This document shows, in pieces, positions 34,641-47,700 of a DNA stretch of 64,000 nucleotides. The notes under the pieces are model-generated. The model made no database searches, was not told where the DNA came from, and saw nothing but the letters and a program-made list of their open reading frames with translations. Position 1 is the stretch's first letter; every line of letters begins with the position of its first letter. The position numbers and the translations under genes were made by a program. This stretch comes from Augochlora pura (lineage: Eukaryota > Arthropoda > Insecta > Hymenoptera > Halictidae): assembly GCF_028453695.1 (NCBI RefSeq), contig NC_135776.1, positions 806,001 to 870,000 on the forward strand, read 5' to 3'.

Positions 34641-37600
34641 TCGAAAGGCTCTTAATCGCTCCGGAAAACTGTAATTCTCTGCTTCTGCAACCAAGAGGAC
34701 CAACCTTCCTCCGTTACTTCGTGCCGCGTGGTCCGGCTAGACAACCCCGTACCGGAGGTTACCCTTTGCATCCTTGAACCCTCCGACTAGCGAATTCTCT
34801 GCCGGTTGAACTTCCGGTGCCCTATGAATCTCCCTACGACCTGGGAAACCCTCGTCCGGTGTCGAGGAAATGCGTCGATCGGTTACATTCCGGCTCGTTT
34901 TCGGTGGCCGTTCGATAACCGCTCGGCCAGGGGCTCTGGGAGCGCGCCTCAGGCGGGATTTCGAGCGTGTATCCCCGCGCCATTTTGAAGATGGGCACAC
35001 CACCACCACCGGCAATCGATATAGCAGCCGGCGAGCGGGCACAGCCGGCTTTCGCTCGAACTGCTCGCCCATGGAGACCCGACTCGACTCGAGTCGACTG
35101 GACTCGGCCTGCTCGGATCGGTTCTCTCGGTAGCCGCGATCGATCCTCGTTGCTCCTGCGGAAAGGTTGTTCTTGTCGCGATCGCAGGATCTTCGAGGAT
35201 CGTCGAGGATCGTCGAGAACGGCCGGTTACGCCATCTTGATTTCCCGTTCCCCCACCAGTTGCCGGTATTAACCCCCGAATGATCGACCGGGCACGCACA
35301 CGATTTTCACACCCATGACCGGTGACCTTTCCTCTTCGCAAGGACCATCTCTCTTCGAAAGCAGAGACCCACGGTCGTCTTCTCTTGGCTTCGAGGGTCC
35401 AGCGATCTCTATCCTCCCCTCGATCGGCCGGGCAATCTCTTCCGGAGGGATCGGGAGGTCCGACGTCGGTGTTTTAGGGGATCGAAAACTCGTAGAGCGA
35501 GGCTTTGTCCGCTCGCAGATTTACCGGCGTTCCCTTGTTACCATGGCAAAAGAGAGGAGAGAGGGATAGAAAGGAGATACGTTCTTGCCAGCCCGGGTGC
35601 CTTAAACAGAGGCGACGTTTCTGCCTGCCTGCTTGCCTGCCTGCCTACGGCATCTCTCTCTCTCTCCCTCTCTCTCCCTCTCTATCCGTCTCGCCTCTTT
35701 CTCTCTCCTTTGTACCGATTTTGCATAGCAGGCCTCTACCTGCCGCGCATTTAAAACGCAGTCAAGGCTTCCACGGAAGCGATTGTTGTCGCTCGGGGAA
35801 TGGCAACTGGTGGAGAAAGGCCAAGAAAATGCTGGCCTGGCCTGGCTGGCTCTGGCTCGCTTCGACTCGCTCGCTAGCTCGCAGACCGCTCTCCGTGTGC
35901 ACCTTGGCCCGCTCTTTCACTGTCTGCTCTTTTCCTAGGCTTCTACCAGATGCTTTTCCTACGTGGATCGCGAAATTCCGCACGAAGCATCCCGTGGCGA
36001 TCGAATCTTCTCTCCCGATGAACTCGTTGATAGCTACGAGAAGACGAGTTCGTAGAAATCCTCGATTATTAGGAGACCGTTCTCTTATTCATTTTATATA
36101 AGTATTAAGGATGATCGCTACAGTAACGATATGGCAAAGAATTTGTGCGAAGCAATGGAATTAAGAGAAAATCGTAACTAGTATGTATTATATGGTAAAA
36201 AAATCAACGAAAACGAATTGAAATATGTGAACTTGTGATGTGATCGAGATCTCCTGCGAGATCGAGGTTCCACGGTATCAGGACGAAGGAGCAGGCAGCT
36301 GCGTCTCTCTAACAGAGTGAATTCGAGTTTCTCCGGTTCGTGGGAGGGGAGAAGAAGAGCCTGCGAGCTCGTGTAGAGCCCGGTCTTCTCTCGCAGGCTC
36401 TCGTGTGCACCTGCGTTGGCATATTGGTCAACGTGTGTTTCGCCGAGGTTTCGCGATTCGCCGCGCATCGCTTCCCTCCTCGTTTTCCCCTCGTTCGCCG
36501 CAATATCGGCGGCAACCAGTTTCAGCAGCGACGAGTACGCGGCATCCACGCGATAACGGGTCGTTAACTTGCCCACATCTGCCTTTCTCTCGTTTACGGC
36601 AACCAAGAAAAGAACCTTCCCATTCCGCGCCATTCCATTCTCTTCTTTAAAAAAATACGCAAGAAAAATAAAGTAAAAAAATTAATAGGAAAATGGTAGA
36701 ATAATTAAGCGATGGTTGGATGAGTCGAACGTCGTCCTTTAAACGATTTGAAACGGGAAAGGGCATTTAGGAAGAGCCTCGAAGTGGCCGAACGCAGGCT
36801 CGGGAGCCGGCATTCAGACGCAGGATCTATTCTGAGCAGCACGCGTGCACCCTTCGAGACCCGTGTAAACAGGGGAACGGACCTTGCCCGTCTAAAGACT
36901 CGTGTAAACAGTGGGAGATAGGGAACGAGGAACGAGAACCACGGCAAACGCGGGATCAGCTCGAGCAAACTTCCGCGTGCGACTCGAACGGGAAAACTCC
37001 GTGTCTGCCCCTATGACACGCCGTCGTTCGGTTCTACGATTCGAACTCTGACCGCTTGCTCTTTTAATTCGAGAGACATTATTGGATAAAAGGCTTCGAC
37101 CGACGATTTAACCCCGTATGAATCCAAGAGCACCCTCTCCCGTGTTCGATCGGGGCCGTTGGACACTCCTGTTTGCGTTAGCAAGATCGTTTCAGATACC
37201 GAACAGATTATACGAAGCTTGTTAATTTATTTGCCTTTTGATATCAGCGGAGATTCGCTAGACTGCATTTAGTAGAACATATAATTATGTAAATGATGCA
37301 ATTTTTATTAATATTAAACGAATTTAGATGAAACTATAGTGACCGTCGCTGTAACAGCGTGAATAGTTCATTTTGCATGTGTATGCAAAGAATTGTCGAT
37401 CAGGAACGCTTGGTAGAACAATGTTGCAGCTGCGATGATCCTTTGCTTCCTAAAACGTGTAGAGTCGCTCGACGATGAAGAGATTATATTAGCGTCCCGC
37501 TTGTGGGAGACTTTTCCGAGGTCGTCGCGGTTCGTCGACGGTGACTGCCACTCGGAAGGCAGCACGCGCGGCCACATGCGGGCCCGGTCGTAACTCTCAA

Positions 37601-39165
37601 TTTGGAGAACAGTGGGAGCAGATGTCCTTTTCTCGCGGCCGAATTATTGGCCTAGGCCCTGGCCGGCTCTTTCATGCCGTCGCCTCGAATTAGACGCGTT
37701 GCCGGCCCGGTGAAAATAATGGACGATTGATTCTCTGTGTACATTGTGTGCGCTGGCCCTGTCGCGTGGGAATCGAGCGGTACACCGTCCTTTCTCACAC
37801 CACCGTAAAGGGGAACCGTGAGTTTTATCCCTCTTTCATAGAGATACGTTTCCTTGGGCCTCGTCCGTTAATGACTGAACGGGACGGAGGAGCTGAGTTC
37901 GCGCGAACGTGTTCCTCGACGCGTTCCTCGTCTACACGTACGTTTTCACGTATGTTTGCGTGTGCAACGCTATCGCGCACACGTGATCGCGTGTGTTGAC
38001 CCAGTGCCACGGTGGACGACGTTCCTGCGCGTTTCAGACGCCGAGCGATCGCCGGGACGGCCTTGATTTCACGCCGTAGCTTGGTCGAGCACTAAAACCG
38101 ACCGGTTCTTCGCGCTCCTCGAAAATATCGAACCGTTGGAACCCTGCGAAAATCTCTCTCGCTCTCTCTCTCTCTGTCTTTCTCCCTCTTAACCGACCTC
38201 CTCGATCGACGTCGGAATTTTCTGACTCACGCCGATTATCGCCGCCGTGGAAATCGCGTTATTCGCGTTATCGGCCTCCGAGAATTCGGTCGTTTCACCA
38301 ACGACCGCGTCCGGCCGCAGCTTCGTCGTTTCGACATCGTTAAATAATCGTAAAACCGACGCCAAACTCGCCATGCTTCGACGAACCGATCGACTGGATT
38401 TTCTATTCAACAATTTTTCGTGATTCATCCGTAAAATTTTCCGCGTTCGTCATCGCGCTCAGAACACGGTTTTTCTTTCGTCAAGGGTTTCCGACGAGTT
38501 GAAAACGATGCAGCAGCCGTGAAAAAGAGAACGAAAATTTCGGCCAGATGATAAGGCGCGTGAATGGGGTGTTTCATGGTTTCCGCGTTGACCAAGAGAT
38601 TTCGAGTGACCTCGTGCCTCTGCAAATTCGATTCCCATAGGCCGGCAGGCAGGCAGGCGAGACCGATCTCGCCGCGACACCGTCGTTAAGCCCTTAATAG
38701 TCTCCGACGGCAGTGACCCCTGAATGCGCTTATTAATCTATTGAGCGGATCTGCAGAAAGAAATGTGGCTGCGGGCTGCTGATCTGTCCGCTGTCGCCGG
38801 CTGCGCGTCTCGTTTCTACGACCGCGATGAATAGATAATTAGTTCGGGGTGTAATCGCGTACATCCCTAGGATCGAGATCGGTCGGCCGATACTCGAGCG
38901 ACGGACGCACTCGATTCGTTGCAGATAATCCGCGTTCTTTTTACGATTCGCGTTTGCTTACGGCCGCGTTTCGCAACAGATATCGTTCCCCGGATAATTG
39001 CTGATTGTTCCGTACCGGCCGCCGATCGACCAGCTATCTAATCGGGCCGCTGATCGTTCCGCGAATCACCGCAGTCGACGAAGTAATTGAACTAAATAAA
39101 AGATATCGATCATGGTAAAATTAAGATCGAAGCAAAGGAAATTTAATTCCAAAGTGATTCTGGTA

Positions 39166-39217
39166 GGCGTGGCCTGAGGCCATTGGGCGTGGTTCCGCGG
39201 CTCCCGAAGGAACGGAG
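39166..39217. repeat. dispersed GGCGTGG element, copy 1
   Basis: GGCGTGGCC, an 11-base spacer, GGCGTGGTTCCGCGGCTCC and then GAACGGAG. The same layout recurs at 55316-55367. Confidence 0.7.
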
Positions 39218-42200
39218 AGCAGAGTTTTGTCCGGAGAAGCTCGCGTTCGTCTCGTCAAACGGCTAAATATAGGAACCACGAGATAAATCGTAGGTGCGAG
39301 TGAGTTACGACAGGAAAAGGGCTACTTTCTCCACGAGTTGACGCGCTTCAGCTTCCACGCTTCCCACGAGTCTCGCGAGGTGGTTCGACACGTGTGTCCC
39401 GGGCCCTCCTCGCCACTTAGCGCGGTGTGTCGAACACGCCACTGTAAATCTATTTTTTACCGTAGTATCGTCGTAGTGCTGCGCCCTCCGAGGAATATGG
39501 AATAACAAAAATATTTGTCGAGGCCCTTTCCGCTGTCTAATAGACGGTCCGGACTAATTATACGCTTCTTTTCCTCCCGTTGCTCGGCCAAACAGTTCTC
39601 CGAAGCACATTGTCGACTTGCTTAAAAAATTTAAACGTGATATTGCGAGCTTTCAGCTGTGTAAAATTCTTTTGCGATGTGTTTAGTTTTGTAGGCCGAG
39701 ATCGAACTTCCCTAAAATGAAATTTGGAGTTGTTAAAGCAGCTCGACTAGGGTAATTCGCCGTGGTAACGTGAATGTCGCAGCAAGATCCGATTTTCTAG
39801 ATTTCTACTTAACGGTTAAGGGGTAATTAACGGAGACGCAAAAGCTGTCCAGGATACGGGGCAAATTGACCGCGATCCCGATAATGGTTTGTCTTAATTC
39901 GAGAAATTCGTGGGGTAGGAAACGAAGCGGAACAATTTGAGCAGCGGCGTGCGCCCTCCGCGGACGATCCTTTGTGCGGGCCGCGGTCCAATTTGCTCGG
40001 GAAATTTGGTTCGCAGGGGTAGCACCGGGGTGGTTTCCGAGTGCACCGTGTCCCGTTATATTACCTCATGTAAGAATAATGGCGACGGCGGAGACGTTTC
40101 CATTGTACAGTTTCGATACGGATAATGGACGCCGAAGTGGAAAGTACATTCCGGTGTCTCCGGGCTGGTGCGCGCCGCCTGTCGACGGAAACCTCCCGTG
40201 GAAAATGGGAAATTGTCTGGCCCTCGTGTCTGCCGGCTCTTTACCAAATCAAATGAATCTCCGCCGGTATCGATTCGCGGGGGTCTTCGAACCGAGCCCT
40301 GTTCCACGAGCACCCGGTGTACACGCGCGACGCAGACCATCGTGTCGCGTCGAACGCATTAACGCCGGCGCGGCATTGCGAAGCTGTTGCGCGCTGCCGA
40401 CACGAAAGTGCAATGCACCGTGAATAGGCTGACAGAGACGAACGCTATTATTCGGCGACAGTGATACGCGCGGTCCGAGCCGCGTGAACTTCTCTTTCGG
40501 GAAACCGGGGGAGGAGGACTACCAGCAATGGGAAGCCGAGTCCCGCTTCTCTGTCGCACCTCTTCTCTCTGCAACGCTGCGGACTAATTAACAACGTTGC
40601 GATCTCTCGCGTCCGCGATCGGAAATTACCATCTACGTTGCGATCTTCACGATTTTTTCCCCGTTGTTTTCGATTATATAACGTTCGATTTACGTCTTCC
40701 ATTTTTCCTGTCCCGAAATTCGGAACATCGTAGACGGCATATATAGCATCGTCGTCGACTTCCTTTTGCTGATCAGGAAGGACCAGCCACCACCCAAACC
40801 ACAATGTTCGTATTTTTTCCGGTAAAACGAAAGACACAGCTATCCTGATGTAAATTTTTATGTTCGATTACAAAACGTGTCTTCTCAATCCAACAATATT
40901 TTTATCGGAAAATTGTATAAATTTTGTCGGTCGAAGATCGTGGAGATCCTCGGGAATATGAGGCAGCTCGCCGGCGCTGATTTTCGCAGGCTGCTCGAAC
41001 AACGGACCGTTTCCTCTGTTCGTGAGAGAGGCATGGAGGACCGACCTCGGAACCGTTAACCATCGGTTCACGTCCGCTAAACGGCCCGCGGACCATTTTC
41101 CCGGCGATAATTGGAGAGCCCATGCCCCGTGAAGGCTCCCATTTATCTGATTTTTTTCTCCGCCAGTCCGTTTGTCTTCTCTTCGAGACCGATTTCTCTC
41201 CTGGTGTGACGCAACGCCGGGACGAGCAACCGCGACTTCCGCTCGGAACGAGCACGCGGCCGTATAGGAAAATTTCCGACGCGCGACCAAGCCGACTTAG
41301 ATTATGCTAAATCCGTTTTAGCCGACGTTCAACGCATTGTAAACGGTGCACCGCGAAGCGGACCCCTTGCTTCTATTTTTCTGTCCTTTATTTGAGAAAT
41401 TATTCAAATAATAATGCGAATAGCTGTTAACTGTTTTTTAAAACAATTTTATAAGAATATACACTGTGAAAAAAATCATAGTACAGTCTACTTATTATTG
41501 GTACAGATTTATGATAAAAGAACACATTCAATGTACGACGCGCCGCAAACGAAAGTCGCTGATTCGGTTGAAACGAACGCTCGGAAGTCGATGACGCTCC
41601 ATTAAAATCGCTCTGTTATCAACGAACGTGAACGGTCTCCACTATGTCGGCAGGAACGATGTCGGATCGTTCAAATCGATCCCTATGCGTCCATTTCGGT
41701 CAAGGAAAGGGAGCCGCCTCGGAAACGGCGGTGTGCTCTAGTTTGAAGTTAGATCCGGAGTCTAGTGCACGCGCTCGAGAACATACTTGCATGCGAGTCA
41801 ACGAAAACATCGTTCATTGTAGGCGCAAACCGGCAATCTGCAACGTCGACGTGCATTTGTTCGCGATATACAATCTTATCGGTGATCGACAAGTGGCCAC
41901 GAGACCATCCTAGTTGTGTCACACTGTGGACTTTCATGCAAGAAGAAAATTGTCTTTATAGAAGAAAAACGAGAACAACTTTAATAAATTGGAACTAACA
42001 AGGTTCTGTAATTTTTCCAAGTCGATCATATTTGAGAAATTAGCGCATAAAATCCGCAGTCTGACAACCATAAAATATCGAAAGCACTGTGCAACGTGTT
42101 CAGAATTTATCCACTTGCGAAGTAACACTTACAGCGTTGACTAACTTTTACACTTATCCCGAAACTAATATATTAATTTATAGAAATTAAACAACGTGAC

Positions 42201-42434
42201 CGACGCGACCACCGACCATTGAAATGGTTGATACCTGCGAGCGTGTCGTTTCTTTCGACTAGTCGCATCGTCGAAGTGGGGATAATCTGTCTGATCGGCG
42301 ACGAACGGTGTGATTGCAGGTCAGTTTTGTTGGGCGCGCGAGCACACCTGATCGACGCAGCATCCGGAAAGCGCGGGAACGAGAGAGTGGACAGGTGAGA
42401 GACCGAGGAAGGATAGAGAGGCAAACGGAGCAAG

Positions 42435-44706
42435 ATGGGAGGTAGACAAAGCAGAAGGTCCGTGGACATAACGACGACGCCGAAGAAGGAGGGGGTACCT
42501 GCCGATGGGAGTGTCGGGGACGCCGCAGCACCTGGTGATGGCAAGCTGGAGAGGATCGAGGAGACCGACACGAAGCCTACCACCAACGGCATAGCGCCGC
42601 ACACGGACGTCGCCGAGGATAAGGAGAAGGATAAGGACGAGGCCACGGAAAAGGAAAAGGTGAGACGCTAGAAACATCCTCTATCTGTCTATATCATTCT
42701 ATCGGTCAGTTACACATTACTGGAGAACATAGGTCTGTTCGAACCTGTCGGAGGCAAGTTGCTTCACGTAATAGCTTCTCTCAGCATGTACCGGCGAGGG
42801 TTGAGTCTATTTGGATTCAGATTATCAATGTTATTTGACTAACTGGTATCTGAAGATTAATTGAAACTTTTCGATAACGTTCACCTTAAGTGGAGATTGA
42901 TGAAGACAAAATGTAAACGATTCTTCAGAATGTTTATAGATATTTGCTTTTATTTGAGCGGGTACAGTTCAGCATTTATACGAATTCAGTTCATAAAAAT
43001 GTATCCCACGCAAACGTAGTTCCGACAAACGAAGATTCGTTGAATAGCATCGAATAAAATATTCAGTTCATTAAACTCTTGTACAGCTTTCCAGTTCAAT
43101 GCTAAATTATTCAAACCATCGTTCACGTAACTTTAGTGTTCCCAACAACTTGTGATGTCTTAATAGAAAGATAAGAGAGAGAGAGATAGCTTGTGTGGAA
43201 GTAGTGGTACTTTCCAAGTAATGTAGTTTCAAGATATCGATTTTTTCATCGGCCTGTGGAACTGGCATAATGGTGTGAGGAGTACAGAAGAGGCACGGGG
43301 CCTGCTCCCAGCGTTGCACAATAGTGCACGTGCGCGTACTATTCTGAGCCTGACCTAGGAGATATGCTACGTGTTCGAGCTGTCTCGACTTGACCGATAG
43401 AAAAATTGAACCGGTGAAGAGGAACGAGGCAGGGAGAGGGAGAGAGAGAGAGAGAAAGGGAGAAAGGGAGGGGAAAAAGGAGTCACAGGTTCTTTGGTTC
43501 AAGATCTTTCTCGGTTTCAGATCTTTATTGGTTCTATATCTCTCTTGGTTCAAGATCTTTCTCAATTCGAGATCTTCGATCAATATCGTCTCTCGTGGTT
43601 CAAAATCTCTCTTATTTAGACTAAGAAATTGCAATAAATAATTGAGTTGGAAGATAAAAGAAAAGAAATGCATTACTTTGACGTAATTTCTTGTGATCCT
43701 AGAGTTAAAATCACCCGGCCGAAAATCTCTATCGATCGAAGATCGCAGTAGTCGAGCGCATTCACGTGGCGTCTGGAACGGTAGCCGGTGTGTCTCGCAG
43801 ATCGAAAGTTCGAACTGTCGCTCTCGACGAGTCGCGTAATCGTGTCAGCGTATTATCGTGGAAATGCTACGAGCTAGACGAAACTTGATATTTCCTCGAT
43901 TGAGCAACCCCGGCAGCTGTCATGCACCAGATACGCCGACACGGTAGCACGCGAGGGAGAGAAAACAGTGATCTGGATAGACGAAGAAGGATCCCCGGTA
44001 GCCAGAGGTCCTCTTCCCTTTCGTTTCCGTTTCGAGGAATCGATCGGAAAGAGAAACGCAAGAGCAGAGAATGAAACGAAGGATACGAAGAAAGAAGGTA
44101 GATTTTTTCCACGTTCCGGTCTCCTTTCGATCGAGACAAGCTATCTCGAACTCGCCCGCAAGATCTACGTCGCTTATCGCCTGCGGACTATCGATCGGCG
44201 CTCGCGTTTCTAGAGCGGCAAAGGCGGCGTGCGCTTTGTTTCCTGGAAGAAGGTATTTTTACACGCGCATTACGCCAGTCGTACCACTTTGCCGGGGGCA
44301 CGATTTCGATCTTCTCCGAAACCGCGAACGCGAGGCTTTAGCCGCTTTTTACGGATCAATCGTGTCGACGATCTTTCTGCTGGATCGATTTAGTAGTATA
44401 TTCAATTCGTATTTACTCTTGTATCCATTTATTCTAAAATTTCATTGAACCAAGAATTTAGAAAGGGGTTTTCTCTAATCGGATAATACGAAACAGCTGT
44501 AGAACGTAAACGATTCGGCAGCGCAGGTCTTTTTCCGCTGGGAAAAATCGAGTGTACCGTTCGCCGCGGGTTTGCACAGCTAAGAGAACGCGTGCCGGTC
44601 ACTCTACCGCGGCGGCTAACTGTAATCGCGTCTGTTCTTGCGCTTTCCTCATACCTAACTGTCCCAGACGAACGATTTCATTTGTCTGGGCCCGGAGATC
44701 GAAGAG

Positions 44707-44743
<37 letters not shown>

Positions 44744-47700
44744 GCGTCTGCAATCTTGCAAAATCTCGAGGCGGCAGGTGCGCGCACAGACCACTTGCGA
44801 GTCTTCTCGCTTCTCGACCGAACCACCTGCCCTCGATGCTTCGCCAATATCATCAGGAATGTGCGCTCTCTGTTATTCGTCCACAAAAGGCGAATCGATT
44901 TTTCACCGTCTCACTTCAACATTGTCCTTACCGGGATAATCTTCCAAAGCCTTCTCCCCTGATTGCAATTCGGAGGACGATTTTTCAAAGCCTTCTTTCG
45001 AGACTGTACTTCGCAAGGACGAGTTTTCAAAGTCTTGCTTTGAGATTCTTCTTATTAAGGATTTAATTTTCAAGGGATGATTTTTCGTTGTCTTGAGAAC
45101 ACGCTCGTTCTTCGTGGCGTACAATTAGGAAAATTCTCTCAAGATAGGTGATTTCTCGGCGGAGGAAAATTGCAGAGGATCTGTTCTCGAGTACTCGTGG
45201 GATAATCAAGAGTTTAGCTGTGGCCAGGTGCAGCTGAAGAGAGCAGGACCTCACCTTGGCAGCCTTGACCGTGCGATTTAACGACGCCGATGCACGCGCG
45301 CGCGAGTCCATCGCGTGCGGGCCGGGCCGGGCCGGCTTCAATTAAAACGCTATGCCGAAGTCGTAAACGTCGTCCGTTTTCTTTTTCCACGGCTTTTCCG
45401 CGGACTTTTTCTTTTTACGAGCGTAGTGCCGCGTATAATCGGGCCATCGCGAAGATGCATCTAGCCGAGTGACCTGAATTCCGAAGGAACCTGCCGATGA
45501 ATAGCTCCGTTCTGTTGTTTCGAACCTGCAGCACGCACGCGATCCGTCGAGCTGGTCTAATCGCGACGACATTCTATATCTTTCGCCTAGCGAAATCAAG
45601 CGACAGTCGAAAACCGTTCTTCTGCGCGAGGTTTTCGCGTTTCCGGTGAGATGTCTCTGCAGCCTTCTGCCTCCTGGACTTTGCTGTCGCGAGTTTATTG
45701 TCAACAGTTGCGAGTGAACGAACGCTTCGACGATAAATCGTATCTCTCCGGTAGAAAAAGAGTCCACGGTAATAACGGGAAACATTAATTAAATAAACGA
45801 GTGGAATATAATGATATTATTATTTTCGTTTACTAACATGTGCATTTTTAACGATCAAATTGATTGTTAAGACAATTTCGGGTTCAGTTAATTTATAGGT
45901 TCTCAACCGGCTGCTCTGTTGGCGCAATAAAATCCTGATCACGTGGGACAATTGAGCGTTCTCTTTGCAAGCATTATTGCGCGACGTATGAGACTCGTCG
46001 GTCTTTAGATCGCAATAAAAACGGCTTCCAAGCGTAGACAAAGGATCCTGCAGGCGAACGACCTACGTCGCTGGTCAAAGTGTTAAACACGTCTCCGCGG
46101 CGTAAGCGTTCCACTCTATCTCTCTCTCTCTCTCTCTCCCTCACTCTGTCCCTCTTTTTATCGAGGAGCAGCGACGGAGGGAGAGAGAGAGAGAGACGAA
46201 TAAAGAAAAGACGAGTTGTTTCTGCGTGAATCATCGCGCGCGCGACGAATGGGAGGGACGCGATCGAGTCGGTTTATTAATTAATACGAGGCACGAGTCG
46301 TCTGTTTGCCTCCGCTAATTAAAGCTGGCTGCTGCTCGAATTCCATCCTCGAAGCTTTCCCGAGCTGAAGAGCCTCTTTCCGGCCCGAAATCGATTCTGC
46401 TTCGAGCGTCTCTCTCTCTTTCTCGCTCTCTCCCTCTATCTCCCAACGAAACGAAAACGAGCAGAATGCTGTTAATGGCACGGTTCTCGAAAGGCTGGCC
46501 GGTCTCGGACGCGGAGGAAACGAAGGCTATCCGCTCGCGGGAACGGAATCGATCACGGAACGCTCCGCCGCGATTATCCGCACGAAACCGCGTCCTTGTC
46601 CCGGCACTCCCGGGCCCGTTTCGACGGTTTTGCCTCGTCCTTCTCGCCTCGCTTGAGAATCCATCGAAAACACGCAGTCTTTCCCGGGATGCCAACGCTT
46701 CGAGATCAGAACCTCGAATTATATATGTCTCCTTTGGAATTTTTTTCTGGCAAGATCTGCGAGTCGTTTTCTTAAACGAAAGTGCATCTATTGTGTGTAT
46801 CCTGTAGGAATTTTCTCATAGGGCCAAAAATCGAGCACGGTTGCAGGTGTCCGGCTGATTCAAGCCCGGAGAATTTGTGGCGGAATCGCAGCTGCACCTG
46901 CGACCGAGGAGCGAAGCAGTTCGTCCTTCGGGCAACTTGTCCTCGAGCCGTGAATTTCTTGGTATTCCGATATCGTCCGATAGGCGAGTGGAGATTTTTG
47001 CAGCGGGGTCTCCCGGCGCATATCAAACCCGAGATAAATCATTGTCGATCGACGCTGTATCATCGTTGGGGACTGTTTTATTTGTTCGGCGCGCGGCGAA
47101 CAGAGTCGGCTCCCATGAATATTTACGCGGCTGAGAGCCGCCGGTTCTCTGCAGCCTAGAATTAAGAAAATAGAAAAATCCTCGGACTATTGCGCGACGA
47201 GATTGAGAAATTCAAGCGAGGATGTTCGGCCGAACATCTGCAACCTATCGATCGCAAGTGTTAATCGAGGATCCCGGATAACGAAGTTGAAATCGATCCT
47301 GCGCGAGTTGTCCAGCCAGCTCGGTTCCCCGAAACTGTCCGAACAATACTCTATTCTCTTCGTTTCGCCACGGTTCAGCTGGGGTTTCTCTCTCGCGCTC
47401 TCCTCTCTCTTTCTGCCGGTATCGGCCGCGATACCGCGATATCCAAGACGAACGGACGAGCGGACGTCTCGTCTGGCCAGCCAGAACGAAAATAACCGGA
47501 TATTTACATAATATAATGCGCGTTCTCGGCGACTCGACACCCTCGCGTGTCCAGACGAAAAAGAAAGCCTTGTCGCAGCTATAACCGCTTATTCGTTGTT
47601 CATGCTTCTTTATCGATTACGCGCCTCGGGAGATCGGTGGATTTCAAGCGATCAACTGCAATTCTTCGATGAACTGCGCGAAACCGCATTTGCCGGGTAA

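Larger units (their letters stand above)
34424..42319 (+). other. probable first intron of the Akap200-like gene
   Basis: Bounded by the donor at 34424 and an acceptor near the first coding exon (GATTGCAG ending 42319, or TTCGACTAG ending 42262). No exon recognised inside. Contains the ~30-bp minisatellite at 34507-34640, a GGATCGTCGA triplication at about 35183-35220, GCCT runs near 35624-35648, a CAGG run near 38643-38658 and a GGCGTGG repeat at 39166-39217. Confidence 0.4.

Noticed and set aside
46782..47159. 125-codon cysteine-containing ORF (+)
   Set aside because: Starts with GTG, no recognised domain, overlaps opposite-strand frames.
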